Positions 46,500-57,990 of a DNA stretch of 64,000 bases are shown here, piece by piece. Under the pieces are notes generated by a model. It made no database searches, was not told the origin of the DNA, and saw nothing but the letters and a program-made list of their open reading frames with translations. Every line of letters starts with the position of its first letter. Position 1 is the first letter of the stretch. Location of the stretch: assembly GCA_004352715.1 (NCBI GenBank), contig SCFE01000016.1, forward strand, positions 2,435,061 to 2,499,060, in the 5' to 3' direction. The stretch comes from Hofstenia miamia. Lineage: Eukaryota; Xenacoelomorpha; Acoela. The position numbers and the translations under genes were made by a program.

Positions 46500-47418
46500 A
46501 ATAGTTCAAGCTATCTAAATGAAATTTTGCATGTACTCCGTAGATTAAATTATAATTATGGTTCATTAGTTCAAACAGACACTTATTGTTATAAGCAGGA
46601 AAATGTATTAATGTAAGCCTATGCTAATTTTTTTAAGTATATTAAAGAAGTGGGAAGGATATGGATCCCATTCTATTATTGCAATTATTAAATATAAATT
46701 AGCTTAATTAATTGAAAGCATCGGACATTTAAAATAACAAATGTGAATTTCTAGATATTGGTGTAATACTTAAATTATCAAATTACTATAAATTTAAGGC
46801 AAAATTAATATTTATATCAATTCGCAAGCATTTCAAAATTTAGTTTCAATGTACACAACTTTATTACCAATTTAGTAGTAGATATTATAATATTCATTTT
46901 CTATGTACATGTATATGCATATTTTTAAATAGAGTTCAATTACAAGTCTAAAAAGTTTTTATTTAATTGTATTTTTAACAATAATCACAAAAGTTTATAA
47001 AAAATGTCTTTTCATTTGGGCTAAGCCTCTAAGTATGTTTAAATGTTCTGAACTTTTAAAATGTATCCCATCCTTTAGAAAATTTTTTTCGAATCGTAAG
47101 GAATTTTGAGCTGTATATGACAGTATTGCCATTGCAATTCTTTTGCAAAATTTCATTAAAAGTCTTTTGCCTCTCTTTAAGTTCATCCTTCACTGCCGGT
47201 ATTCTGGATATAATGATTTTTTTGCAATGGACGAGCAGGCTCTTTATAGCTTCTTTGACATAGTATTCGAAAGTCGCTGCTGATCCACTTCTGTATACAT
47301 CATTTGTTCCAATAAATATGATAATCATTTCATATTTATTTTTTGGAACATAATTGACCAAATGTTGGAATCTTCTCCCACCCCTGGCATCAATCTCGGT
47401 GAATAATTTTGAACACAA
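46460..47418 (-). pseudogene. Second SGNH-hydrolase copy, broken, with shared downstream sequence
   Basis: Minus-strand translation from 47418 gives EIDARGGRRFQHLVNYVPK, IIIFIGTNDVYRSGS and IPAVKDELKERQKTFNE, then in the next frame FLKDGIHFKSSEHLN. It parallels the frame at 41019-40462 but lacks the N-terminal Ser block, being cut at a TA microsatellite (47419-47445), and has a frameshift near 47085 plus an early stop (ATGAAAAGACATTTTTTATA). Downstream, 46680-46460 resembles 39840-39600 (shared GACACTTATTGT, GGATCCC and TTCTATTATT phrases). The duplicated unit therefore includes the 3' flank as well as the ORF. Confidence 0.75.
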
Positions 47419-47445
47419 CTGTATATATATATATATATATATTCG
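47419..47445. repeat. TA microsatellite
   Basis: TA run at the truncation point of the second SGNH copy. Confidence 0.9.
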
Positions 47446-47742
47446 GTTATGTGTGTATTTTTTGCAGTCACTTTTACTATTGAAAGAGTATTTTGTGAAA
47501 ATTTTGGGTTAAAAAATTTCGAATTTTTATTCTTACTTGAAAATGGGTCTTCTTTGAAATGTGAACGCTTAATTTAAAATGACTTTACAAAGTTTCAGTT
47601 ACCATTTGTTTTTCAAATTGCTGAAAGTTTTGGTGAAGACAGTGTTAAACTTTACATTTAGTATCCTTCGCAAATCATCTACGTTTTATAGAAGTTTGAT
47701 ATTTCGTTATTTAACGAACTGTGCTGATTCATTTTTGTTTAG

Positions 47743-49418
47743 GAAGAATGTCCCGAACTCGTGAGCTCATTTGATCATATCAACGGAGATTGCTTAAATG
47801 ATTTGGTATTAATTGGCTTAGAATATGGTCCAGATTCACAAGTGCATGTTTGTTCTCTTATCAGCCGATCAAATTTACAAAATCTAACAATTGCCACTGG
47901 AATTTTCTATTCCAAAGGTGTGCAAAGTTGCATTTTGGATGCTATTCTAAGCAGCTCCAAATTCCTTATGAAGTTTTCTTTTGAAGTCAGATTCAAANTG
48001 ATCTCCAGGAATGTAATAATCAATCTTCTGTTATTTTTCGGTGTACCAATTATTACGTATGGATTTGATCAAATGAACTGGATCAGAAATAAAAAATATT
48101 GCTGCATTTGTGACAGGATTGTTTGCTTTCCAAGGTGTTTCAATCGAATAATCTGGGAATAATGTGAAAAAGTTATGGTTCATCCTGTTATCTGCAATAA
48201 TACCATGATATCCAAACAGGTTTTAGCTGCTTCACCCAAATCTGAATTAACTGCATGCCCATATACGTCGTTGTTGCAAAATTGAAATCCAGGCTTTACA
48301 TAAATTTCATCAATAAGCAATATGACTTCTTTCTGCCTGTCAGGAATATCTCGCAAAAACCGTTCTCTTTGATCTTTTGATTCAATTTTAGAAAATAATC
48401 TTTGCAATGTACGTACCGATAGTAAAATTAGCATATTCTGTATCAATCTATATGTTGATCTTGATATGGCAAGTGTATTTAAAGCAAATTGATAGTCATC
48501 TCTTGTAAAAANTTGAAGTCAGATTCAAATGTGATGTCAAATCGCTAGTTCCACTATCCAATGCTTTGGAGGTCCTTCGATTAAGTGGATTAAAAAGAGT
48601 AACTTTTTCTAAACTTTTAAACTACATCAAAGCGCTTCAAATGCCTAATATGAAAAAAATCATCTTTAGTGTCTGCACAGGAGAGGATGAATTTACGGTA
48701 AACTTCTGCCAAGAATGCAGATTGCCTTTTTATAAAAAGTTGTATCTTTCTTCAAATAATCCGTTGGATTTCACTCAGATTGGGTTTCGTAACTTAGAAG
48801 TTCTTACGTTATCTAGTATACTGTAAAAGAATTATAAAAAACAAAATAATGACATACATTTAATTTAAGAGAATTTCTAAAATATTTTTCATTATACAAT
48901 CTTGTTTCTTAAATTTAAATAAATCTTTTACAGAATCTGGGCTCTGTGAAATGGATTTATTGAGACTAAAAGAGATCTTCCGTCAACTGATGCACATCAA
49001 GGCCCTTTACCTCCGAGACAATCCCGATTTAAAAGGTGTTCATATTTCAGCACTTAATATATATTGTCCAGTTTTGAACGTGTTGGACGTGTACAACACT
49101 GGCCTCCAGCACATCAGCGACCAAGTAATATCAAACTACCTCAGGAGAACATCATCTTTAGAAAAGTTATCAATTAGTCACAGTTATTCTGATAGTTTGT
49201 TAAAAATTTTGGTGGATTCTCATTTAGTTAATCTAAGCAGTTTACGTGTTCACTGGGAAACCTCTACTACCGCAGATGCAATTTTTAAAGATTTGAATAC
49301 CCTTGTAGAAAGAAATTATGGCTTAGTTAATGTTTTCATGCCATTGGCTGATGGATATGAGCATGTTAGGATTGTTCATGATAGAATTGTGATAATAAAT
49401 CTAAAATATTTCTTTTAA
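47743..49418 (+). CDS. Leucine-rich-repeat exons (C-terminal part of a probable F-box/LRR protein)
   Basis: After acceptor TTTTTGTTTAG| the exon from 47743 encodes EECPELVSSFDHINGDCLND, then SNLQNLTIATGIF, continuing past the contig break (47998-48512) as NALEVLRLSGLKRVTFSKLL and FRNLEVLTLSS to a donor at 48815|GTATAC. The next exon starts at 48934 after TTTTACAG|, in matching phase (1+2), with EIFRQLMHIKALYLRDNPDL, CPVLNVLDVYNTGLQHISDQ and SSLEKLSISHSYSDSLLKIL, and ends at TAA 49416-49418. The LxxLxLxx spacing is that of LRRs in F-box substrate receptors. A further exon at about 47597-47660 (QIAESFGEDSVKLYI) is possible. The F-box exon at 4096 is a candidate 5' exon; alternatively it is a paralogue. 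No signal peptide or membrane segment is seen. Confidence 0.65.
47998..48512 (-). pseudogene. P-element/THAP9-type transposase piece placed inside the LRR exon
   Basis: The minus-strand frame 48446-48180 reads FLRDIPDRQKEVILLIDEIY and then PGFQFCNNDVYGHAVNSD and AKTCLDIMVLLQ. After a shift it continues NHNFFTLFPD and AIFFISDPVHLIKSIRNNW. These match the P-element/THAP9 transposase core (hhDEhxhkp...GxAvN...hDPxHxxKxxRN). The 513-bp piece is bordered by single Ns (47998, 48512). The 17 bp TTGAAGTCAGATTCAAA occurs both before (47981-47997) and after (48513-48529) it. If that overlap is collapsed, the LRR frame continues unbroken, so the piece is most likely a misplaced contig, not a true insertion. 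Confidence 0.75.
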
Positions 49419-50188
49419 ATATTATCTCATGTTGTAGAATGTTTGATATAGTGAACTTCTTTGTTTTAGCAGAAATCCTTTACGTTCTTCACCAATTGTG
49501 ATGAAGCTTGACTCTTCCCGTAAGTAGACTTTACTTGTGTGTCGCTTTATTCGACGTTTAGTTGAATCATTGAAGTTGACTTCTATGAAACAAGAGGCAG
49601 TTGAAGATTTAAAGAGAGGCTCTTCGTCTGGTGCGTTGTTTCACAATTTCTTTTTGCCAGATTTCCCTTTTCAAAAATAGTTAATATTTGCTACAAGAAG
49701 GGCTGTTTGCCCCCCCAGCAAACTTTCAAATTTTAGCTTTTGGAATTCACGCTATGTCTGTTTTATAGATTGAAAAGTATTCTTGAAAAAATTTGAAACA
49801 ATTTTGATTATGCCGTGTTGCGTTTTTGCATAAAGCTACTGTTTTTGATCCACATTTCGACATTTTACATCAGATGTTGAGTATAAGCCCTCCAATTAAT
49901 ACATTAACCCAAGCTTTATCAACTCTGGAAGCATCATACATTTGTGGCTATTTAAAAAAATCCAAAACTTCAAAATATCACCACATCTCTAACATTCACA
50001 TTTATGATGTCATTCGCTTAATTGTGACGTCATCACATATCTAGTGGCCTTTTTTAGAGTAACGATTGCTTTAGTAGCGTAAGAAATGAAATATTTAGAA
50101 AAAATTTTTTTAGGGGTGGACTAAATCAACCCCTTTTCCCTGTGAATTCAACAATACACAACAAATCCTGTAGCAAATGAAGTTAAAG
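49419..50188. other. 3' flank of the LRR gene; no supported gene
   Basis: A plus-strand frame at about 49528-49680 (FIRRLVESLKLTSMKQEAVE) and one at 49826-50044 (ATVFDPHFDILHQML, faintly hAT-like) are open, but I cannot assign them. Confidence 0.35.
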
Positions 50189-50474
50189 CAGTCTTGTCAA
50201 CAAACTGAGCCGAACTTGAGCAGATTATTGGATATAAAACGAGTCCAAAACGAGCGTTTTTAAGAAGCAAAGCAAATTTATAGTACTGCTTGTTACTTTG
50301 CTTATGCTGATTTTTCTTATTTTTTCATTCAATATACCTTTCTTATAATCTCATTTTAGAAATGTTTATTAAATAATATTTTTAAAAAAATATCGAGCTG
50401 AAAAAAGCTTCATTGAAAAATTTTATGTGGCAAGCTGAGCCGAGCTTAGAAATTCCGCCTCGTTGTCAACTCTG
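50189..50474. mobile_element. hAT-like MITE, copy 2 (diverged)
   Basis: Same family as 10169-10511; starts CAGTCTTGTCAACAAACTGA and ends CTCGTTGTCAACTCTG, with more substitutions in both termini. Confidence 0.65.
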
Positions 50475-51133
50475 GGTTAAGGTATCTCGTGATTCAAGTT
50501 GGCAATATATCATTCCAAATATAGTAGCATCCGTTTATGTGTAAAGTGTATATAACGGTTGTAGTAGACGTGAACTCTCTTTAAAAAGTTACGAACATTA
50601 TTTTTAATGCTGCCACGCTCAGCAGTCTATTTCTAGTTTTTAGTGTTCTCTTGAAACATCAATTGACTTCTGAATGACACAGTTTGTTAATAGATTTTTA
50701 AATTTGCTGATTGTCACGCCACTGCCTCGCAACAGAGATTTATACGCTGCATTCGGCTGAGTTCACGTTGTCATATCTACTTCCCTTTGGTTGGATTGAA
50801 TTTAGCGCGAATGTATTATAGTGTGATCAATAATTCATAAATTCGAATTTATTTCAGACGTTTATTTTTCTATTAAAATTAAATGAAAATAAATATTTCA
50901 TTACGGTTAATCAATGCATTCTACTTCGTTCGCTTCCAGTTGCTATGCATGATTTTTTTATTAGTCTAGGTAATTTTTTATATTTTTATACCATATTACA
51001 ATATGTAATGACTTTTTTACCAATGAATCTTTAATATCTGATGTTGCTAACATGTGAAATTCATTTTTCATTTAAACAGCTGCTGCTGCTGCATTGCCAC
51101 CCTTGGTAAGAAAAATTGGTTTTCTGTTTAGCT

Positions 51134-51721
51134 CAGACTTGTCAACGAGCCGAGCCGAGCCGATCCGAGCCGAGCTTGAGCAGAGTATTGGATATACAAC
51201 GAGCCCACAACGAACCGTTTTTAAGCAAACGAAATTTATAGTGCTGCTTGTTAATTTGATTATGCAGATTTTTCATAATTTTTCATTCAATATTCCTTAC
51301 TTTTAATCTTATTTTAGAAAGTTTATTAAATAATAGGAAGAGCTATGTAAAAAATTCTTTGAGCACAATATTTTTAAAAAAATACCGAGCTAAAACGAGC
51401 CTCATTCAAAGATTTTATGTGGCGAGCCGAGCCGAGCTTGGAAATGTCGAGCCAATTTATAGTTCTGCTTTTTAATTTGCTTATGTAGATTTTTCTTATT
51501 TTTTTATTCAATATACCTTTTTTATAATCATATTTTAAAATGTTTATTAAATAATTAGGAAGAGCTATTTAAAAATTTCTGAGTATGCAGTATTTTTCTG
51601 AAAAAATATCGAGCTAAAACGAGCCTTATTGAAAGATTTTATGTGGGGAGCCGAGCTGAACTTACTCAAAATTTAAACGAGCCGAGCCGAGCTTAGAAAT
51701 TACTGCTCGTTGACAAGTCTG
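51134..51721. mobile_element. hAT-like MITE, copy 3, partial dimer
   Basis: Starts CAGACTTGTCAACGAGCCGA (with GAGCC repeated several times) and ends CTCGTTGACAAGTCTG. At 588 bp it is longer than the 327-343 bp copies because the interior (TTATAGTxCTGCTTxTTAAT... to the next GAGCC cluster) is present twice, the second from about 51455. The flanking 8-mers do not match well. Confidence 0.7.
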
Positions 51722-52330
51722 GTTAACTGTAATAAATTTATTTTCATTTTTAAAGGCTTTATTAGAAGATACGCGCTTGTTAATCGGAGACAAAATTCTG
51801 TATTCTTTGTTATTTGAGTATATATTTTGACGCATAATATTTGAACTATCAGAGGAAGTACTCCAGTTTTCAACAATTGAAGTAGTATTTTAAATTCGAC
51901 AAACGTTTTACCTCCATTTTGTTGTTGGTTGTAATGCTGTGGTTGAATTGAAAATCAAATATGGAATTATTAACGCCATCTATTAATATATATAATTATC
52001 GTAGTTGATTCTAACATGTTTGTAGTTTGTTTCGCTTTGAAGTTTCTAATCAAAATTTAATGAATATTATCCTAATTTGCTGCGTAATTATATTTTTTAT
52101 GTTCGAATATTTATTTAGTAGGATTTCGTATACGAAGTTTTGATTTTAAAATACATATTCTATGCAGTCTAGTTTTTTGGGGTAAAGTGTTTGATTATAC
52201 GGGTAAAAAAATTATTTCATTAAAAGATATACCAAATGTGTATGATATTTACAATCGTGATAATTCAAGTAATAGACCCTTTTACTTTCGGGTGTGCGGG
52301 ATTTCAGGCTTATCTATCGCATGTGTAAAC

Positions 52331-52657
52331 CAGACTTGTCAACTAGCCGAGCTTGAGCACAGTATTTGATATACAACGAGCCTATTTTAGGCAAAGCAAG
52401 TTTATAGTTGTGCTTATTAATTTTTATGGAGATTTTTCTTATTTTTTGCAGTCAGTATGCCTTTCCTATAATCTTATTTAAGAAATGTTTATTAAATAAT
52501 AGGAAGAGCTATGTAAAAAATTCTTTGAGCACAATATTTTTAAAAAAATACCGAGCTAAAACGAACCTCATTTAAAGATTTTATGAGTCGAGCCGAACTT
52601 GCACAAAATTTGCCGATACGAGCCGAGCTTGGAAATGTCGGCTGGTTGACAAGTCTG
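52331..52657. mobile_element. hAT-like MITE, copy 4
   Basis: Starts CAGACTTGTCAACTAGCCGA and ends GGTTGACAAGTCTG. Flanking 8-mers GTGTAAAC and ATGTGAAC agree at 6 of 8 positions. The stretches 50475-51133 and 51722-52330 hold no gene I can support. Confidence 0.7.
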
Positions 52658-52688
52658 ATGTGAACTGTACTGTGCATCGTTCTAAGTG

Positions 52689-54775
52689 ACTAAATTTTTT
52701 TGAAGTGTTTTCTTTTTACAGTCATATCCAGACATGCTTTTAGAGTGCGCTGTCCCGAGGAACACGACGATGTAAAATTGCGGTGATTATAGTATAAAAC
52801 ACCTTATGTAGGCATAGAAATGATATAAAATTAAGATTAAAAATTAAGAACATTGTGTTTTAATTTTAAATAGATATCTACGACACAAACAAAGCTATTC
52901 ATTTGTTTATTTAGTTCACTGGATCGAAAAAGGTAAATTAAATCTCATATTTTCAAACATTAAATTAAGTTTTTCTAAAAAGTTAACTCTGAATTATACA
53001 TGAATATATTATAACTTTTTTACAACAACTACATGCAAACAGGCGCGGCTTTAAGATTTTTAAAACAGGGGGCACCATCCAATTTTGTTTCAAGAAAACT
53101 TAAACTAAAATGGAAATTTAAGCAAAAATAACTCCAAGAGAAAACTTCATTGTAAAATGTAACCTCTAAATGTCCAAATTAATGCATTGCTAACCTTAAA
53201 TTGTTGGATGAAACTTGCAAACATCAACATAAAAAATATTTGAGAAAGACACTTTTACAAAAAACTAAGAATCCCAAAGAGGGGGGGCACTGGCCCCCCG
53301 GGTGTTTCCCCCCTAAAGCCGCGCCGGCATGCAAATGTAGTTAAGGCTGATCTATGTAATCCATATAAAATATTTTCTAACTGTATTCCTCAAACTCTTT
53401 CTGAACCAGCGTTAACCCGCGCATTATCTTAGAAACACACGATCTTCGTTTACTCCTGGGGTGATTTAGTCACCCCATTATAAATAATTGTAAACACTTG
53501 TTTGATTTGATGCATATTTGGTTTTTCTGGCACCTATTTGTAAAATTAACATATATAATAAAAGAAAATTAAAAAACATTTATAAATGAAACAAAAAATT
53601 TTAAAAAATACTTAAAAACAAATTTATAATTGTTGTTACATTTTCGCATGCACTCATTAAACTTAAAAATTTTCGTCGAATTATGAGAGCAAACAAAATT
53701 ATGACATAGTGTACATCTTTGGGATGNNNNNNNNNNNACTAAATTTTTTTGAAGTGTTTTCTTTTTACAGTCATATCCAGACATGCTTTTAGAGTGCGCT
53801 GTCCCGAGGAACACGACGATGTAAAATTGCGGTGATTATAGTATAAAACACCTTATGTAGGCATAGAAATGATATAAAATTAAGATTAAAAATTAAGAAC
53901 ATTGTGTTTTAATTTTAAATAGATATCTACGACACAAACAAAGCTATTCATTTGTTTATTTAGTTCACTGGATCGAAAAAGGTAAATTAAATCTCATATT
54001 TTCAAACATTAAATTAAGTTTTTCTAAAAAGTTAACTCTGAATTATACATGAATATATTATAACTTTTTTACAACAACTACATGCAAACAGGCGCGGCTT
54101 TAAGATTTTTAAAACAGGGGGCACCATCCAATTTTGTTTCAAGAAAACTTAAACTAAAATGGAAATTTAAGCAAAAATAACTCCAAGAGAAAACTTCATT
54201 GTAAAATGTAACCTCTAAATGTCCAAATTAATGCATTGCTAACCTTAAATTGTTGGATGAAACTTGCAAACATCAACATAAAAAATATTTGAGAAAGACA
54301 CTTTTACAAAAAACTAAGAATCCCAAAGAGGGGGGGCACTGGCCCCCCGGGTGTTTCCCCCCTAAAGCCGCGCCGGCATGCAAATGTAGTTAAGGCTGAT
54401 CTATGTAATCCATATAAAATATTTTCTAACTGTATTCCTCAAACTCTTTCTGAACCAGCGTTAACCCGCGCATTATCTTAGAAACACACGATCTTCGTTT
54501 ACTCCTGGGGTGATTTAGTCACCCCATTATAAATAATTGTAAACACTTGTTTGATTTGATGCATATTTGGTTTTTCTGGCACCTATTTGTAAAATTAACA
54601 TATATAATAAAAGAAAATTAAAAAACATTTATAAATGAAACAAAAAATTTTAAAAAATACTTAAAAACAAATTTATAATTGTTGTTACATTTTCGCATGC
54701 ACTCATTAAACTTAAAAATTTTCGTCGAATTATGAGAGCAAACAAAATTATGACATAGTGTACATCTTTGGGATG
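52689..54775. repeat. Exact 1038-bp direct duplication around an 11-N gap (assembly overlap)
   Basis: 52689-53726 and 53738-54775 appear identical, offset by 1049 bases. The first copy ends at the gap and the second starts right after it. This is almost certainly one locus represented twice, so every feature inside should be counted once. Confidence 0.9.
53040..53327. mobile_element. hAT-type MITE with GC-rich ends and a perfect 8-bp target duplication
   Basis: Starts CAGGCGCGGCTTTAAG and ends CTAAAGCCGCGCCGG, an inverted repeat of about 12-14 bp. CATGCAAA flanks both sides (53032-53039 and 53328-53335). The 288-bp interior is non-coding and holds runs of G and C near the right end. The same element reappears at 54089-54376 only because of the assembly duplication. 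Confidence 0.85.
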
Positions 54776-55491
54776 CCTGAAATCAGAGGCTCTTTTGCAA
54801 AGTAAACAACGCCTTCGTTTTGCTTGATTTTCTGGAGGATTGTTACACCCAGAACTGATTTATGGAGAATCGTAACCAATCAGTTTCATAGCAGTGAAAA
54901 TTTGCTTTGGCAAATTTCTTAGACTTCGTTTTTGGATTGCCCCATCTACAAGTTGATATCCGCAATTCATAAGAAAGTTAAAGCGAAAGGAAGAGCTTAC
55001 GCGATTTTTGAATAGGCTCCTCATGATTATGGAAGCGTTGAGCAAGGACACATCAATTAAATTAGTAAAAAAAGCGAAATGTCCAACGAAAGCTAATTCG
55101 ACCACATGAATAGTAGTTCACTTGTCGGTCCGTCAAGTCTACTCCTGATTTTGTGATATTATAATCATTGACTATATCTTTTAAGTTTTTCTCAGAATGG
55201 TTCATATCAGTGTGCATGGTTGAAAGTATTAAAACTTGCTTCACCAATAGCTGATTAAAAGTTGTTCTCCAGATTTATAAAATTTAGCTGACTTTTTACT
55301 TCTACCCGTCAAGTCTTTAGCAATACTCGGTACCTCTCTTCGATTGTATCTAATTGCGCCAACAAGTGAATTGTCATTTTTCAAGAAGTTTATCTGCTAA
55401 GCTTGAACTTGTGAACCAATGTAATACCTTATTCAAATAGTCTCGAGCTACTTCATAACAACTGCTTCTGGCACAGACACATCTTCCTTTT

Positions 55492-57353
55492 AAATCAGTG
55501 ATAACGTGGACTTCCCAATATAGGGAACTCCGCTTAGTGCATAACCGGTAACGGATTCACACAACCAAATCAGTTTCATGCCGAATTTTCCTGCCTTGTT
55601 AGACATATAAATTCGGAACTTTACTCTTCCTTTAAACTTCAGGATTTGTTCATCGACAGTGAAATATTGTTGAGGTATGTAATATTGTTTAGTTTTTTTT
55701 GCAAAAAAATGGTCCAAATATCGCGAACTGGGCTAAGAGGGTCAGATTTATTGCGCTATACTCTATTATCGAATCTAAGAAACCCTCTTTAAAAGGAGTT
55801 TTAAATCAGTGATAACGTGGACTTCCCAATATAGGGAACTCCGCTTAGTGCATAACCGGTAACGGATTCACACAACCAAATCAGTTTCATGCCGAATTTT
55901 CCTGCCTTGTTAGACATATAAATTCGGAACTTTACTCTTCCTTTAAACTTCAGGATTTGTTCATCGACAGTGAAATATTGTTGAGGTATGTAATATTGTT
56001 TAGTTTTTTTTGCAAAAAAATGGTCCAAATATCGCGAACTGGGCTAAGAGGGTCAGATTTATTGCGCTATACTCTATTATCGAATCTAAGAAACCCTCTT
56101 TAAAAGGAGTTTTAAATCAGTGATAACGTGGACTTCCCAATATAGGGAACTCCGCTTAGTGCATAACCGGTAACGGATTCACACAACCAAATCAGTTTCA
56201 TGCCGAATTTTCCTGCCTTGTTAGACATATAAATTCGGAACTTTACTCTTCCTTTAAACTTCAGGATTTGTTCATCGACAGTGAAATATTGTTGAGGTAT
56301 GTAATATTGTTTAGTTTTTTTTGCAAAAAAATGGTCCAAATATCGCGAACTGGGCTAAGAGGGTCAGATTTATTGCGCTATACTCTATTATCGAATCTAA
56401 GAAACCCTCTTTAAAAGGAGTTTTAAATCAGTGATAACGTGGACTTCCCAATATAGGGAACTCCGCTTAGTGCATAACCGGTAACGGATTCACACAACCA
56501 AATCAGTTTCATGCCGAATTTTCCTGCCTTGTTAGACATATAAATTCGGAACTTTACTCTTCCTTTAAACTTCAGGATTTGTTCATCGACAGTGAAATAT
56601 TGTTGAGGTATGTAATATTGTTTAGTTTTTTTTGCAAAAAAATGGTCCAAATATCGCGAACTGGGCTAAGAGGGTCAGATTTATTGCGCTATACTCTATT
56701 ATCGAATCTAAGAAACCCTCTTTAAAAGGAGTTTTAAATCAGTGATAACGTGGACTTCCCAATATAGGGAACTCCGCTTAGTGCATAACCGGTAACGGAT
56801 TCACACAACCAAATCAGTTTCATGCCGAATTTTCCTGCCTTGTTAGACATATAAATTCGGAACTTTACTCTTCCTTTAAACTTCAGGATTTGTTCATCGA
56901 CAGTGAAATATTGTTGAGGTATGTAATATTGTTTAGTTTTTTTGCAAAAAAATGGTCCAAATATCGCGAACTGGGCTAAGAGGGTCAGATTTATTGCGCT
57001 ATACTCTATTATCGAATCTAAGAAACCTCTTTAAAAGGAGTTTTAAATCAGTGATAACGTGGACTTCCCAATATAGGGAACTCCGCTTAGTGCATAACCG
57101 GTAACGGATTCACACAACCAAATCAGTTTCATGCCGAATTTTCCTGCCTTGTTAGACATATAAATTCGGAACTTTACTCTTCCTTTAAACTTCAGGATTT
57201 GTTCATCGACAGTGAAATATTGTTGAGGTATGTAATATTGTTTAGTTTTTTTGCAAAAAAATGGTCCAAATATCGCGAACTGGGCTAAGAGGGTCAGATT
57301 TATTGCGCTATACTCTATTATCGAATCTAAGAAACCTCTTTAAAAGGAGAAAC
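55492..57353 (-). repeat. Six-copy tandem array of an internal piggyBac segment (311/309 bp)
   Basis: Units start at 55492, 55803, 56114, 56425, 56736 and 57045. Units 1-4 look identical at 311 bp; units 5 and 6 are 309 bp, each lacking one T in a T-run and one C in an AAACCCTC phrase. Each unit encodes the same 75-residue stretch with YFTVDEQILKFKGR, the first catalytic Asp. The sister copy at 62479 has one unit (310 bp) between the same flanks. Since 311 is not a multiple of three, translation cannot pass through successive units. Tandem expansion by unequal exchange or an assembly artefact are both possible. Confidence 0.9.
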
Positions 57354-57734
57354 CGATTTCTTGACATTGTTGCCCAGTAAACTGTCAGATCAAAGATACG
57401 CAGTATCCCGGTTTGAAGCCTTTGTTTCACCTGATATTATCAACAAACCAAGAAAGGCTTCCATTTCTGCTCAATCTGTTGAAGTCCACTTTTTGCGAAG
57501 AGGTGATTCTTGAGAATATTCAGCAATGACGCGTCTGGCATGTAAATTGGCATAGCACACAGCAACATCAAATATTTCATTAAAATATAGAAAGAAGGCT
57601 TCTTTCTCACTGTTTAGATGTATTCCAGGAGCAACTCCTGATTTTTGGGGATAAATATTTGTCCTTGGAATGCGACCATTACCAGTTTCTGAATATTCAT
57701 TCCACTCGTGGCCTGAAGATGTCATAAAAGAGAC

Positions 57735-57990
57735 TGTCTACTATCATTTTCTTCACTATCTGCAATAGTGAAAAGTCCATCAATTTCATTGTTATCAGAT
57801 TCAGTCTCAACTAAACCAAGGTCAACATTAATTCCATCAACTTCATCTTGGGACTCCACTAGTTTGTCTACTATCATTTTCTCCACTATCTGCAATAGTA
57901 AAAAGTCCATCAATTTTATTGTTATCAGATTCAGTCTCAACTAAACCAAGGTCAACATTAATTCCATCAACTTCATCTTGGGACTCCACT
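57735..57990 (-). repeat. 130-bp tandem duplication in the piggyBac N-terminal region
   Basis: Units at 57735-57864 and 57865-57990 both encode an acidic SQDEVDGINVDLGLVETESD segment, with a few substitutions (EENDSRQ against GENDSRQ). 130 is not a multiple of three, so the second copy shifts the frame. It is in the same element as the six-copy array but independent of it. Confidence 0.9.
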
